Source: 73-13 sp035556075 (GTDB lineage: Bacteria > Actinomycetota > Actinomycetes > Actinomycetales > Microbacteriaceae). From it: a stretch of 64,000 nucleotides of DNA. The notes beneath the pieces were generated by a model. The model was not told the origin of the DNA and ran no database searches. It worked only from the letters and a program-made list of their open reading frames with translations. The stretch spans positions 1 to 64,000 of the forward strand of contig DATMFQ010000006.1 of NCBI GenBank assembly GCA_035556075.1, given 5' to 3'. Of the stretch, positions 16,297-24,472 are shown piece by piece (the first letter of the stretch is position 1; every line of letters starts with the position of its first letter). The position numbers and the translations under genes were made by a program.

Positions 16297-17855
16297 TAGA
16301 TTCTCCCGTTCAGCGCCTGGAACGCGGAGTCCTCACGAGTGCCGCCCCTGCCGTCGCCATACTCCGCGTAGTCGGCGACCCAGCGGATCGAGCGCACCCA
16401 TTTCACCATCTTGTAGCCGTGGTGCGATTCGACTCGCATGCGGGCGGGGGCGCCGAGGTGGATGTCGAGCGGGCGGCCGTTGCGCTCGTAGGCGAGAATC
16501 GTGTTCGGCTCCATCGCGGTCTCGAGGTCGTAGCAGGCGTAGAACGGTTCGCGCGGACGGTTGTCGACCATCTTCTGCGCGAGCCCGTACGACTCGACGA
16601 GGATGTAGTTCGCCCCTTTTGGTCGCGGGCCGAGCAACTCGAGGAGATCGGAAAGCTTCACGCCCGTCCAACGGCTGGTGGCCGACCAGCCCTGCATGCA
16701 GGTATGGATCGCGACATAGGAGGTCTGCGGGAGTGTGCGGATCTCATCGAGCGTCAGCTCGCGTGCGTTCCCGCTCGTGTCGTCGCCGAGCGTGATCGTG
16801 TAGCTCGACCAGTTGGTATCGCGCGCGGCGATGTATTCGGCCGATTCCTCCTGCGTCGGAGGCAGCCCATTCGTCCAATGGAACTCTGAGATGTCGTCAT
16901 CGGTGTACACATCCTGGGTCGTCATCCGCGGTCGCAGCCAATTCAGGAAGATGCGTCGCCCGATCTCGCTGAACCAGACCAGCACGGTGTGGGCGCGGGC
17001 GCGTTGCGCCAGGGTGAGGTAGCTCAGTGCGATCCAGAACAGCAGCACGGCGACGATCGTCGCGATCATGATGACGAATGCTTGTGCGTAGCGTGCCGTG
17101 TCGACGTCGCCGAACACCATGTGCACGAGGTTGTGCTCACGGTGCACGAGGAAGACGAGGCCGACGTGCATCACGATGAAGCCAGCCATGAGCACCATGC
17201 CGATGAAGTGGAGCGATCGGGCGCCCTGGTGGCCACCGAGCATCTTCACGTAACGCGGATACCGGGAACGGATGGCCGGGGACATCGCGATGCCGGTGAG
17301 GATCATGAATGGCGCGAGGATGAAGATGACGAAGGTGTAGCCGAGCATTTGCAGCGCGTCGTACGGCTGGAAGTGCTCGATCCCCGGGGTCTCGAATGAG
17401 AGGTACATCTTGAACGACTCCCAGGCCTCCGGGAACACGTCCCATGAAGTCGGGATGATCCTGCGCCACAACCCGGTGCCGAACAGGAGTGCGACGTACA
17501 CGACGCCGTTGAGGACCCAGAGCATGACCGACACCCCGTGCCAGTGGCGGCCGAGACCGATGTTCTCCCGTCCGGGCAGGCCGATCAGGGGCGAAAGCGA
17601 CTTCTCGTCCATGAGGGAGGTGTAGACGCCTTCCTCCTTCGGGAGCTTGCGCCTCGTGAACCGCAGCCACTCCGTCCCCGGCGCGCAGTCGTTGCGCCAC
17701 CAGAGCCTGGGGAGCGAGGCCAAGATCTCCCAGCCCGATCGCAGCAGCATGCCAATCAGAACGAAGTTGATGAGGTGCGTCGCCCGCAACCAGATCGGAA
17801 AATCAGGGTTCATCGCCATGACCTCTTCTACGGTGTAGTCCCGGCTCGGGGGCAT
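16296..17855 (-). CDS. Cytochrome b561-type membrane domain fused to a YedY-like molybdopterin oxidoreductase domain
   Basis: A 519-residue two-domain protein. The N-terminal ~290 residues are a di-heme cytochrome b-like bundle with candidate heme His in RATHLINFVLIG, GRHWHGVSVML and SLHFIGMVLMAGFIVMHV. The C-terminal ~200 residues match the sulfite oxidase/YedY (MsrP) fold; the molybdenum-ligand Cys is in YVAIHTCMQGWS, followed by RWTGVKLSDLL, AYERNGRPLDIHLGAPARM and HHGYKMVKWVRSI. In enterobacteria the enzyme (MsrP) and heme subunit (MsrQ) are separate; here they are one chain, with no signal peptide. ATG 17853-17855 follows GAGGGA. The longer upstream frame is not coding. Confidence 0.85.
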   Translation of the reverse strand: MPPSRDYTVEEVMAMNPDFPIWLRATHLINFVLIGMLLRSGWEILASLPRLWWRNDCAPGTEWLRFTRRKLPKEEGVYTSLMDEKSLSPLIGLPGRENIGLGRHWHGVSVMLWVLNGVVYVALLFGTGLWRRIIPTSWDVFPEAWESFKMYLSFETPGIEHFQPYDALQMLGYTFVIFILAPFMILTGIAMSPAIRSRYPRYVKMLGGHQGARSLHFIGMVLMAGFIVMHVGLVFLVHREHNLVHMVFGDVDTARYAQAFVIMIATIVAVLLFWIALSYLTLAQRARAHTVLVWFSEIGRRIFLNWLRPRMTTQDVYTDDDISEFHWTNGLPPTQEESAEYIAARDTNWSSYTITLGDDTSGNARELTLDEIRTLPQTSYVAIHTCMQGWSATSRWTGVKLSDLLELLGPRPKGANYILVESYGLAQKMVDNRPREPFYACYDLETAMEPNTILAYERNGRPLDIHLGAPARMRVESHHGYKMVKWVRSIRWVADYAEYGDGRGGTREDSAFQALNGRI

Positions 17856-17988
17856 TCCCTCGTCCGGCTTGTCTACCCGCGAACGAGTTTGTGACCCTGT
17901 TCTCAGGCTAGCGCACGGCTTCGCGGTGCGGAGGTCGCCGAGGTCGACATTGCCGACCACGCTATGGTGGGCGGCACGCCGAGCCATC

Positions 17989-18321
17989 ATGTGCAACTCG
18001 GTTCGCCACGACTGGAATCTCAATGATGAGAAGGGCCAGGTGGCCGAACCCTGGCTGCGGCCCCACTCTGCAGCGAACGCCGATAGCTTGACTGCAGCCT
18101 TGAAGGTGATCGCCATCAATCTTCAGGCGGTCGCCGCGGCCAACAACTATTGGCGCTAATGCGCCCGCCCAGTTGGGCTCGGTTCCGCAGCGCAGCTTGC
18201 GCGGGTCACGGCGACGAATCTGCACGACGAGTTCGCGACCGTCGTCACCACCGCTGACCTCATCAGCGCGACGATCCACGATCCGCGGGAGCCGATCGCG
18301 CTGGAGACGGCACCCGCATGA
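17989..18321 (+). pseudogene. Possible broken gene in the 526-base gap between the oxidoreductase and SDR genes
   Basis: Between 17856 and 18381 no intact gene stands out. One frame reads from ATG 17989 for 56 codons to TAA (18157-18159), then continues in the same frame for 53 more codons to TGA (18319-18321). Both halves look protein-like (NLNDEKGQVAEPWL in the first, LARVTATNLHDEFATVVTTA in the second), and base composition is less GC-biased than in the neighbours. This could be a gene inactivated by a nonsense change, or two fragments of transferred DNA. I recognise no family. Confidence 0.3.
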
Positions 18322-18381
18322 CCTCGCGCTTCGGCGACCAGGTCATGGCGCATTGTCGGCGGTCGATGCGAGCATGAAGCC

Positions 18382-19071
18382 ATGGCGACGCATCTCCTGA
18401 CCGGCGCCGGCTCCGGGATCGGTGCCGTGCTCGCCGCGCGGCTGCACGCCCGCGGCGACCAACTCATCCTGCTCGCCCGCAGCACCGAGCGGGCCCGCGA
18501 ACTCGCGGCGCAGTACCCGGGTGCCGCGACGCTCGTCGCCGATCTGGCCGAGCCCGCGCAGCTCGCGACGGCGCTCGCGAACCAGCCCCTGCCGGACCGT
18601 CTCGACTCGCTCCTGCATGTGGCCGGCGTCGTCGAGCTCGGTCCGGTCGCGCAGCTGAGCGCCGAATCCTGGCAGACCCAGCTCGCCGTCAACCTCTTGG
18701 CCCCCGCCGAGCTCACCCGCCTGCTGCTGCCCGCCCTGCGCGCGGCCCGTGGTCAGGTGCTCTTCGTGAACTCGGGCGCCGGCCTGCGGGCCTCCGCGGA
18801 CTGGTCTGCCTACGCGGCCTCCAAGCACGGGCTCAAGGCACTCGCCGACTCGCTCCGCGCCGAGGAGGCAGCACACGGGGTGCGCGTCGCGTCGATCTTC
18901 CCGGGCCGCACCGCGACCCCCATGCAGGCGCGCGTCCACGCGCAGGAGGGCAGGCCGTATGACCCGGCCGCGTGGATCGACCCCGACTCAGTGGTGACCA
19001 GCCTGCTCACCATGCTCGACCTCCCGCGCGACGCGCAGATCCCGGAGCTCTCGATTCGTCCCGCCGGATGA
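18382..19071 (+). CDS. Short-chain dehydrogenase/reductase
   Basis: A 229-residue Rossmann-fold oxidoreductase. The cofactor loop is LTGAGSGIGAVLA, preceded by only three residues, so the start at 18382 is firm. The structural NNAG motif is changed to LLHVAGVVE, the catalytic Ser lies in VLFVNSGAG and the active-site pair is in YAASKHGLKALADSLR. ARSTERA after the first beta strand suggests NADP(H). Substrate unknown. It is followed 27 bases later by a second SDR on the same strand. Confidence 0.88.
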   Translation: MATHLLTGAGSGIGAVLAARLHARGDQLILLARSTERARELAAQYPGAATLVADLAEPAQLATALANQPLPDRLDSLLHVAGVVELGPVAQLSAESWQTQLAVNLLAPAELTRLLLPALRAARGQVLFVNSGAGLRASADWSAYAASKHGLKALADSLRAEEAAHGVRVASIFPGRTATPMQARVHAQEGRPYDPAAWIDPDSVVTSLLTMLDLPRDAQIPELSIRPAG

Positions 19072-19098
19072 ATGCGCAGCCCGGTTACGCTCTGAGGC

Positions 19099-20016
19099 GT
19101 GAGCGGGCCGTTGGATCCGATGCTTCGCGCCCGAGTCGCGGGCAGGCGCGTCCTGGTGACGGGGGCGAGCAGTGGGCTGGGGCTCGAGCTCGCACGTCGA
19201 CTCGGTGCGGCTGGTGCCGAGCTCGTCCTGCCGGTGCGCAACCGCGAGCGCGGAGATCGCGCGGCGGACCGAATTCGTGCCGCCGCGCCTGCCGCGAGCA
19301 TCGAACTCCGTGACCTTGACCTGGCGAGTCTCGCGAGCGTGCGCGCGCTCACCGCGCGACTGACTGCCGAGGACCGACCGATCGATGTCCTCGTCCTCAA
19401 CGCCGGGATCGCCCTCATCGGCGACCGGGAGCGGCATGTGACCGAGGACGGCTTCGAGCGCCACTTCCAGACGAACTTCCTGGCGCACGCGGCGCTCGTC
19501 CTCGGCCTGCTGTCGCTGCTGGAGCGTTCGCGGGCCCGCGTCGTCGTCCAGTGCAGCATCGCGAGCACCGTGGTGGGCGTGCGCTGGGGGGACCTGCAGT
19601 TCGAGCGCCGCTACCGCCCGTTCCGCGCGTACGGCTCGTCGAAGACGGCCCTCGGGCTCTTCGCCGTCGAGCTCGCCCGCCGGATGCCTGGCCTCACGGT
19701 CGCGCTCGCGCACCCGGGGATCGTCCCGGACACGGGGATCGCCCCCGACATTCGGGCGCGGGTGCGCGCCGACCTCCGCGAGCTGGCGCTGCGCCGGATC
19801 GGCAATCGACCGGCTCAGGCGGTCACGCCCGCCCTCCGCGGGATCGTCGCTGACCTGCCGGCTGGTGCTGCGCCGATGAGTTTCTCACCCGCCGGCTGGT
19901 GCGGGATGGCCGGGCCGTCGAGGACCGGTCGCGCACCCCGATACTTGCGCGACCCCTTGGGGGCCACGGAGGTGTGGGCGCTCGCCGAGGAGCTCACCGC
20001 GCGACTGCGCAACTGA
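19099..20016 (+). CDS. Short-chain dehydrogenase/reductase (retinol-dehydrogenase-like)
   Basis: A 305-residue SDR. The cofactor motif is VLVTGASSGLGLELARRLG, then VRNRERGDRAADRIR (NADP-type Arg), DLDLASLASVRAL, VLVLNAGIALI, the Ser of QCSIAS and the catalytic YGSSKTALGLFAVELARR. The overall arrangement is that of the retinol dehydrogenase/protochlorophyllide reductase group; the substrate is unknown. GTG 19099 follows TACGCT (19086-19091) at seven bases, a predicted leaderless start. Confidence 0.88.
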   Translation: MSGPLDPMLRARVAGRRVLVTGASSGLGLELARRLGAAGAELVLPVRNRERGDRAADRIRAAAPAASIELRDLDLASLASVRALTARLTAEDRPIDVLVLNAGIALIGDRERHVTEDGFERHFQTNFLAHAALVLGLLSLLERSRARVVVQCSIASTVVGVRWGDLQFERRYRPFRAYGSSKTALGLFAVELARRMPGLTVALAHPGIVPDTGIAPDIRARVRADLRELALRRIGNRPAQAVTPALRGIVADLPAGAAPMSFSPAGWCGMAGPSRTGRAPRYLRDPLGATEVWALAEELTARLRN

Positions 20017-20045
20017 GTGGGCAATCGCATTATTAGGATTTCGGC

Positions 20046-20423
20046 ATGGCGAACCCACGACGTGCCGATGCTGACGACTTCTTCGCGCAGCTGCCCGAGG
20101 TCGCCCGCCCGCATCTGACGGTGCTGCGGGAGCTGAGCCGCACGGCCGACTCGCGGGTCGAGGAGACGCTGCACTGGAATCAGCCGGCCTACCTCATCGA
20201 CGGCGTGCGCCAGTGGGTCCTGCAGGCGTACCAGCGGCACTGCTCGCTGCGGTTCCCGACGCGGATGTTCGCGGCGCACATCGCCGAGGTCGAGGCCGCG
20301 GGGTATGCGGCGGGCGAGGGCTTCATCAAGTTGCCCTACGACCTGGAGCTCCCCGAGGCGCTGTGCCAGCGACTCATCCGGGCGCGGCTCGACGAATTCG
20401 ATGCCACCGGCGCGAAGTGGTGA
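20046..20423 (+). CDS. DUF1801-domain protein
   Basis: 125 residues with the YdhG-like pattern: DDFFAQLPEVARPHLTVLREL, then EETLHWNQPAYLIDG, HCSLRFPTRMF and EGFIKLPYDLELPEALCQRLI. The DUF1801 fold is widespread, and no biochemical role is established that I could assign here. ATG 20046 follows TAGGAT (20034-20039) at six bases. It sits alone between an SDR and an FAH-family gene with its own promoter. Confidence 0.8.
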   Translation: MANPRRADADDFFAQLPEVARPHLTVLRELSRTADSRVEETLHWNQPAYLIDGVRQWVLQAYQRHCSLRFPTRMFAAHIAEVEAAGYAAGEGFIKLPYDLELPEALCQRLIRARLDEFDATGAKW

Positions 20424-20513
20424 CCGCGCGCTGACGCTGATCGCGTCGTCACGGAGGCCCTGCGCGGCCTCGCGCCTCTCGCCGATGTGGATGGCCCGGC
20501 CTAGGCTGGCGGC

Positions 20514-21335
20514 ATGCAGCTCGCAACGGTGAGGGTGGCAGGCGGCGGTACCCGGGTGGTCCGCCTTGACGGTGAGGTCGCAACCGAAGTGGTCGGACCC
20601 GCCGATGTCGGGGAGCTCCTCGCGACGAGCGGGCTTCGTGCCGCGAGCGCCGCGGACGGGCCTGAGTACGCGGTCGCCGAGCTCGACTACGCGCCGTTGG
20701 TCACCGCCCCGAGCAAGATCATCTGCGTCGGTCTCAACTACAAAGCCCATATCGCGGAAACACGTCGCGAGCCGCCGACCTATCCGACGCTCTTCGCCAA
20801 GTTCGCCGACAGCCTCATCGGCGCGCACGACGACCTGGTGCGACCGCCGGAGACCGAGTCGATGGACTGGGAGGGCGAGCTCGTCATCGTCATCGGCTCG
20901 CACGTGCGCCGCGTCAGCGGACCCGAGGCGGAAGCCGCGATCGCCGGTTACACCATTGCGAACGACGTGTCGCTGCGCGACTGGCAGTACCGGACGACAC
21001 AGTGGGACCAGGGCAAGATGTGGGCCGACCTGACGCCGGTCGGGCCCGTGCTGGCGACACCGGAGGAGATCCCCTTCCAGGCACGCATCGTCACCGACAT
21101 CGACGGCGCCGTGAAGCAGGAAGGCGAGATCCACGACCTCGTCCACGGTCCCGCCGCGCTCGTCGAATACGTCTCGACCATCACGCGGCTGCGCCCCGGC
21201 GACCTCATCCTGACCGGGACGCCCTCCGGGGTCGGTCACGTCCGGCAGCCGGAGGAGCAGCTCGAGCCCGGGCAGATGGTCACCGTATCGATCGACGGGA
21301 TCGGCGCGCTGCGCAACCGGGTCGTTCGGGGCTGA
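20514..21335 (+). CDS. Fumarylacetoacetate hydrolase (FAH) family protein
   Basis: 273 residues. The N-terminal small domain (LATVRVAGGGTRVVRLDGE) is followed by the FAH catalytic core: KIICVGLNYKAHIAETRR, LFAKFADSLIGAHDDLV, MDWEGELVIVIG, GYTIANDVSLRDWQYR and GDLILTGTPSGVGHVRQP. The acidic metal ligands of the family are all there (Glu in DWEGE, Asp in ANDVSLRD). Members cleave or decarboxylate beta-dicarbonyl acids in aromatic catabolism; the real substrate is not shown by neighbours. ATG 20514 follows TAGGCT (20502-20507) by six bases. Confidence 0.9.
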   Translation: MQLATVRVAGGGTRVVRLDGEVATEVVGPADVGELLATSGLRAASAADGPEYAVAELDYAPLVTAPSKIICVGLNYKAHIAETRREPPTYPTLFAKFADSLIGAHDDLVRPPETESMDWEGELVIVIGSHVRRVSGPEAEAAIAGYTIANDVSLRDWQYRTTQWDQGKMWADLTPVGPVLATPEEIPFQARIVTDIDGAVKQEGEIHDLVHGPAALVEYVSTITRLRPGDLILTGTPSGVGHVRQPEEQLEPGQMVTVSIDGIGALRNRVVRG

Positions 21336-21420
21336 GCCGAGGGTTCCCGGAGCGGGCGGTGTGGCACGTGCCGCGGCGGCGAGCCGGACCGCGTCGCTCG
21401 CGGGGTGCTGCCGTACCCAC

Positions 21421-22440
21421 TCAGGGCAGCAGCATGACCTTGATCGCCTCACGCTCGTCCATGAGCCGGTAGGCCTCCGCGACTGCAGTCATCGGCAGGG
21501 TCCGGTCGAAGACGGGGCCCGGATCGAGTGTCCCCGTCTCGACACGGGCGAGGAGGTCGGGCAGGTACCTGGTGACGGGCGCGATGCCGCCAGCGAGCCG
21601 GACGTTCTTGAGGAATGCCTGGCGCACGGCCGCCGTGGGGTCACCGTGCGGCACGCCGACGAAGCCGACCGCTGCGCCCGGCCGAGCCACGGTGAAGGCG
21701 GTGGCGAGCGCTTCGGCGGTGCCGACGCATTCGAGCACGGCGTCCGCCCCAACACCGTCCGTGAGCGCCGCGATCTCGGTCTCCGCCTCCGCCCCGCGCG
21801 CCTCGATGATGTGCGTCGCACCGAAGCGGCGTGCGAGCGCCTGCCGCGGTGCGTGCCGGGACAGCGCGATGATCCGCTCCGCCCGGAGCGTCGCGGCCGC
21901 GAGCACGCCGCAGAGCCCGACCGCGCCGTCGCCGACCACGACCGTCGTCGATCCGGATGCGACGCCGGCCGACACGGCCGCATGCCAGCCGGTCGCCATG
22001 ACGTCGCTCAGGCTGAGCAGGGCGGGCAGGAGCGCCGGGTCGTCGTTCGTGACGACCGCGAGCGAGTAGTCGGCGTGGCTCGCGACCGCGAACTCGGCCT
22101 GCCCGCTGCGCGTGCCGTGATATTCGACGCAGGCGCTGTCGACACCGGCGAGGCAGTGGGCGCAGCGCCCGCACGCCTGATCGAACGGGACGACGACGCG
22201 GTCCCCGACCCGCACCCGGCGCACGTCGGCGCCGACTTCGACCACCTCGCCGACGCATTCGTGACCGATGGTGCGGGGGACGCGGCCCGGGTCGTTGAGA
22301 CCGCGGTAGTGCCAGAGGTCCGAGCCGCACACGCACCCTGCGAGGACCTGCACGATCGCCTGGTGCGGGGCGCGGAGTTCCGGGTCGGGAGCCTCCTCCC
22401 ACCGCACGTCGCGTGGACCGTAGAACATCGTCGCCCGCAT
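21421..22440 (-). CDS. Zinc-dependent alcohol dehydrogenase family protein (MDR)
   Basis: 339 residues of the medium-chain dehydrogenase superfamily. Catalytic zinc ligands appear as Cys in AGCVCGSDLWHYRG and the His-Glu of GHECVGEV; the structural zinc site is the lobe ACGRCAHCLAGVDSAC with four cysteines. The cofactor motif is VVVGDGAVGLCGV, then LSRHAPRQALARRFGA, which suggests NADP. The exact substrate is unknown. ATG 22438-22440 lies only 8 bases downstream (on its strand) of four 9-base tandem repeats; no clear -10 hexamer or ribosome site is seen, unlike most genes here. Confidence 0.9.
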   Translation of the reverse strand: MRATMFYGPRDVRWEEAPDPELRAPHQAIVQVLAGCVCGSDLWHYRGLNDPGRVPRTIGHECVGEVVEVGADVRRVRVGDRVVVPFDQACGRCAHCLAGVDSACVEYHGTRSGQAEFAVASHADYSLAVVTNDDPALLPALLSLSDVMATGWHAAVSAGVASGSTTVVVGDGAVGLCGVLAAATLRAERIIALSRHAPRQALARRFGATHIIEARGAEAETEIAALTDGVGADAVLECVGTAEALATAFTVARPGAAVGFVGVPHGDPTAAVRQAFLKNVRLAGGIAPVTRYLPDLLARVETGTLDPGPVFDRTLPMTAVAEAYRLMDEREAIKVMLLP

Positions 22441-22448
22441 GCCGCTAT

Positions 22449-22484
22449 TCTCGCGGGTCTCGGGGGTCTCGCGGGTCTCGCGGG
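22449..22484. repeat. Four 9-base tandem repeats at the 5' edge of the alcohol dehydrogenase gene
   Basis: Unit TCTCGCGGG at 22449-22457, 22467-22475 and 22476-22484, with one variant TCTCGGGGG at 22458-22466. The array ends 8 bases before the dehydrogenase ATG on the minus strand, so it occupies the place of its promoter or leader. Confidence 0.85.
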
Positions 22485-22671
22485 GTGTGGAGGAGGATTG
22501 GCCGTCTCGCGTGGATAGTGCGCCCAGGGATGTGCTTCGTCCTTCGGTTCGTACGGCGGGCCCCGCCGTGGCTCACCCGAAACTTGTCCACCGGTCGGCC
22601 CGAGGACGCCCCATCCACCGGCACCCGTGGTCGGCTGCGCGCGTCCGGTCGATCGGCGCAACCCTGATCGG

Positions 22672-23529
22672 GTGGACCTCGTCACGTTGCTGCGCCGACT
22701 CGGCGGCGCGGCGCCCGCTCGGGATCTTCTTGCGCGCGGGGCGAGCGCGCGGACGCTCACCGCGGCGGTTCGCCGCGGTGACGTGATTCGGCCGCGACAC
22801 GGCTGGTACGCGCTGCCGTCGCTCGACGTCGCGACCATCACCGCGGTGCGCGCCGGCGGCGTCGTGTCGTGCGTCACGCTGCTCGACGCGCTCGGGGTCT
22901 GGGTGCCGCCACGAAGCGGTCCGCCGCACATCGCCGTCCCCCGGAACGCCGCAGGGCGTCACTCGACCCGCGGCATGGTCGTGCACTGGTCGGGGGAGGC
23001 GGCGGCGCTCCGGAGCATGCGCGACAGCGTGCCCGGTGCGCTGCGCAACGTGGCGCGCTGCTGCGGGGTCGAGCTCGCGGTCGCGTCGGCCGACTCCGCG
23101 CTCCGCGCCGGTGTGCTGTCGGACCGGGACCTGGCAAGCCTGCCCGCGGCGATCCGCCGCCGCGTCGACTCGCGCGGCGAGTCCGGCGGCGAGAGCGTCG
23201 TACGTCAGCGGCTGCGGGCGCTGGGGATCCGGTTCGCGATGCAGGTGAGGATCGACCGGGTCGGTCGGGTCGACTTCCTTGTGGGCGACCGACTCGTCAT
23301 CGAGGTCGACGGCTACGCCTATCACGGCACCCGCGAGGCGTTCGAGCGCGACCGCGGCCGGGATCTCGCCCTCGTCGAGCACGGTCGTCTCGTCATCCGG
23401 GTCAGCCAGCGTCAGGTCCTCGACGAGTGGCCGCGGATCGAGCGGGCGATCCTCGCCATCGTGCGCTCGCGGCGCCATCGCTGGCCGCGCGTGCGAAGTG
23501 AAGGAGGATCGGGGGCTCCGGGCGCATAG
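22672..23529 (+). CDS. AbiEi-type winged-helix domain fused to a DUF559 (Vsr-like) endonuclease domain
   Basis: 285 residues in two parts. The N-terminal ~65 residues (LLRRLGGAAPARDLLARGASARTL, then HGWYALP) match the AbiEi-antitoxin-like DNA-binding segment. The C-terminal ~100 residues are DUF559, a PD-(D/E)XK-like domain: RVDFLVGDRLVIEVDGYAYHG gives the Asp and Glu-x-Asp residues. This combination is common and scattered in actinobacteria; its role is unproven, with a defence or nuclease function often proposed. There is no AbiEii toxin gene next to it. The start is GTG 22672, six bases after an AACCCT element. The final codons run into an inverted repeat. Confidence 0.8.
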   Translation: MDLVTLLRRLGGAAPARDLLARGASARTLTAAVRRGDVIRPRHGWYALPSLDVATITAVRAGGVVSCVTLLDALGVWVPPRSGPPHIAVPRNAAGRHSTRGMVVHWSGEAAALRSMRDSVPGALRNVARCCGVELAVASADSALRAGVLSDRDLASLPAAIRRRVDSRGESGGESVVRQRLRALGIRFAMQVRIDRVGRVDFLVGDRLVIEVDGYAYHGTREAFERDRGRDLALVEHGRLVIRVSQRQVLDEWPRIERAILAIVRSRRHRWPRVRSEGGSGAPGA

Positions 23530-23562
23530 GGCACGCGCCGACCCGGTTCCTCCTTCACTTCG
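23494..23562. terminator. Inverted repeat between convergent DUF559 and CPBP genes
   Basis: 15-base perfect arms CGAAGTGAAGGAGGA (23494-23508) and its complement (23548-23562) enclose 39 bases that include the stop codon of the DUF559 gene. Pairing continues weakly inward. There is no U-run. It is probably a two-way terminator, or the remains of a mobile palindrome. Confidence 0.55.
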
Positions 23563-23618
23563 TACCGCTCCCTGGGGCGGATCGATGGGGGGGGCGGAGG
23601 GGGACGGGAGGGGAGAAC

Positions 23619-24389
23619 TTAGGCGGGGAGCCCGAAGAGCTCCGGCCACAGCCCCGCGGCGAGTGGGTACGCCGTGAAGGCGACCGCGTCGATGGCGAAG
23701 TGCGCGATGACCAGCGGCAGAGTGCGCCCGCGGAACCACGCCGGGCCCCGCACGTAGAGCCAGCCGAAGACGAGGCCCATGAGGAAGTTGCCGACCCCCG
23801 GCCCGATGCCCTGGTAGAGGTGGTAGGCGCCGCGGAGGCCCGCGGACAGCAGGATGATCGGCCAGTCCCGCCAGCCGAGATCCCGCAGCCGCGCGACGAG
23901 GTAGCCGACGGCGATCATTTCCTCCTCAATCCCGGCGCGGGCCGCCGCGAGGACGAGGACGGGGATCGTCCACCAGTACTGGCCGAGCCCGGCGGGATCG
24001 ATTGCGACCGTGAGTCCAAGCGCGCGACCGACGAGGTAGACGCCGATGCCGGTCACGCCGATCCCGAGTGCGAGACCGAGCCCCGCGAGGGTGTCGCGCC
24101 CTGGGCGCTGGAAATCGACCCCGAGTCGGCCCAGTCGCGGGGTGGTCGACGACCAGAGCAGATAGCAGGCGAGCGCGACCGGCACGAGCGCGAAGCCGAT
24201 GCCGAGCAACTGGTACAGCAGGTCGAGGAGCTCCCGGCTCGACCGCGAGGGGTTGAGCACGGCGACCTGGTCGGCGAGCGCTGTCTGGCGGGTCAGTCGG
24301 TCGGCGAGCGCGATGGTCGAGTACACGGCGGACTGACCGAGCGAGAGCCCCAGCACGATGACGATCTCGAGGGTGAGGCGGCGGCGCAC
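23619..24389 (-). CDS. CPBP-family membrane protein (CAAX-protease-like)
   Basis: 256 residues with about seven hydrophobic segments. Three CPBP motifs are in order: GIEEEMIAVGYLVARL (Glu-Glu), RGAYHLYQG (Arg and His) and VIAHFAIDAVAF (His). The Arg that usually follows the paired Glu is absent, a variation seen in some actinobacterial members. Related proteins include Rce1-like proteases and bacteriocin self-immunity proteins, but no bacteriocin genes are nearby. GTG 24387-24389 follows TAGCAT (complement of 24396-24401) at six bases. Confidence 0.82.
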   Translation of the reverse strand: MRRRLTLEIVIVLGLSLGQSAVYSTIALADRLTRQTALADQVAVLNPSRSSRELLDLLYQLLGIGFALVPVALACYLLWSSTTPRLGRLGVDFQRPGRDTLAGLGLALGIGVTGIGVYLVGRALGLTVAIDPAGLGQYWWTIPVLVLAAARAGIEEEMIAVGYLVARLRDLGWRDWPIILLSAGLRGAYHLYQGIGPGVGNFLMGLVFGWLYVRGPAWFRGRTLPLVIAHFAIDAVAFTAYPLAAGLWPELFGLPA

Positions 24390-24472
24390 CCGATGATGCT
24401 ACGGCGTCGCCCGGTCACGGAGCCTGGGTCCTCGCGCGGTCGCGTGTCACGGACACCGGATACCCTTGCCGA

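Noticed and set aside
16296..18119. Longer N-terminus for the cytochrome/molybdopterin fusion, starting near 18119.
   Set aside because: The added ~88 residues are not family-like and would cross the gene-poor region; ATG 17853-17855 has a ribosome-binding site and starts just before the first helix.
22441..22490. The 9-base repeats as a CRISPR array.
   Set aside because: Units are contiguous with no spacers and no cas genes exist in the window.
22672..24389. An AbiE-type toxin-antitoxin or bacteriocin-immunity locus formed by the AbiEi-like and CPBP genes.
   Set aside because: No AbiEii toxin or bacteriocin gene is present and the two genes are convergent with separate promoters.
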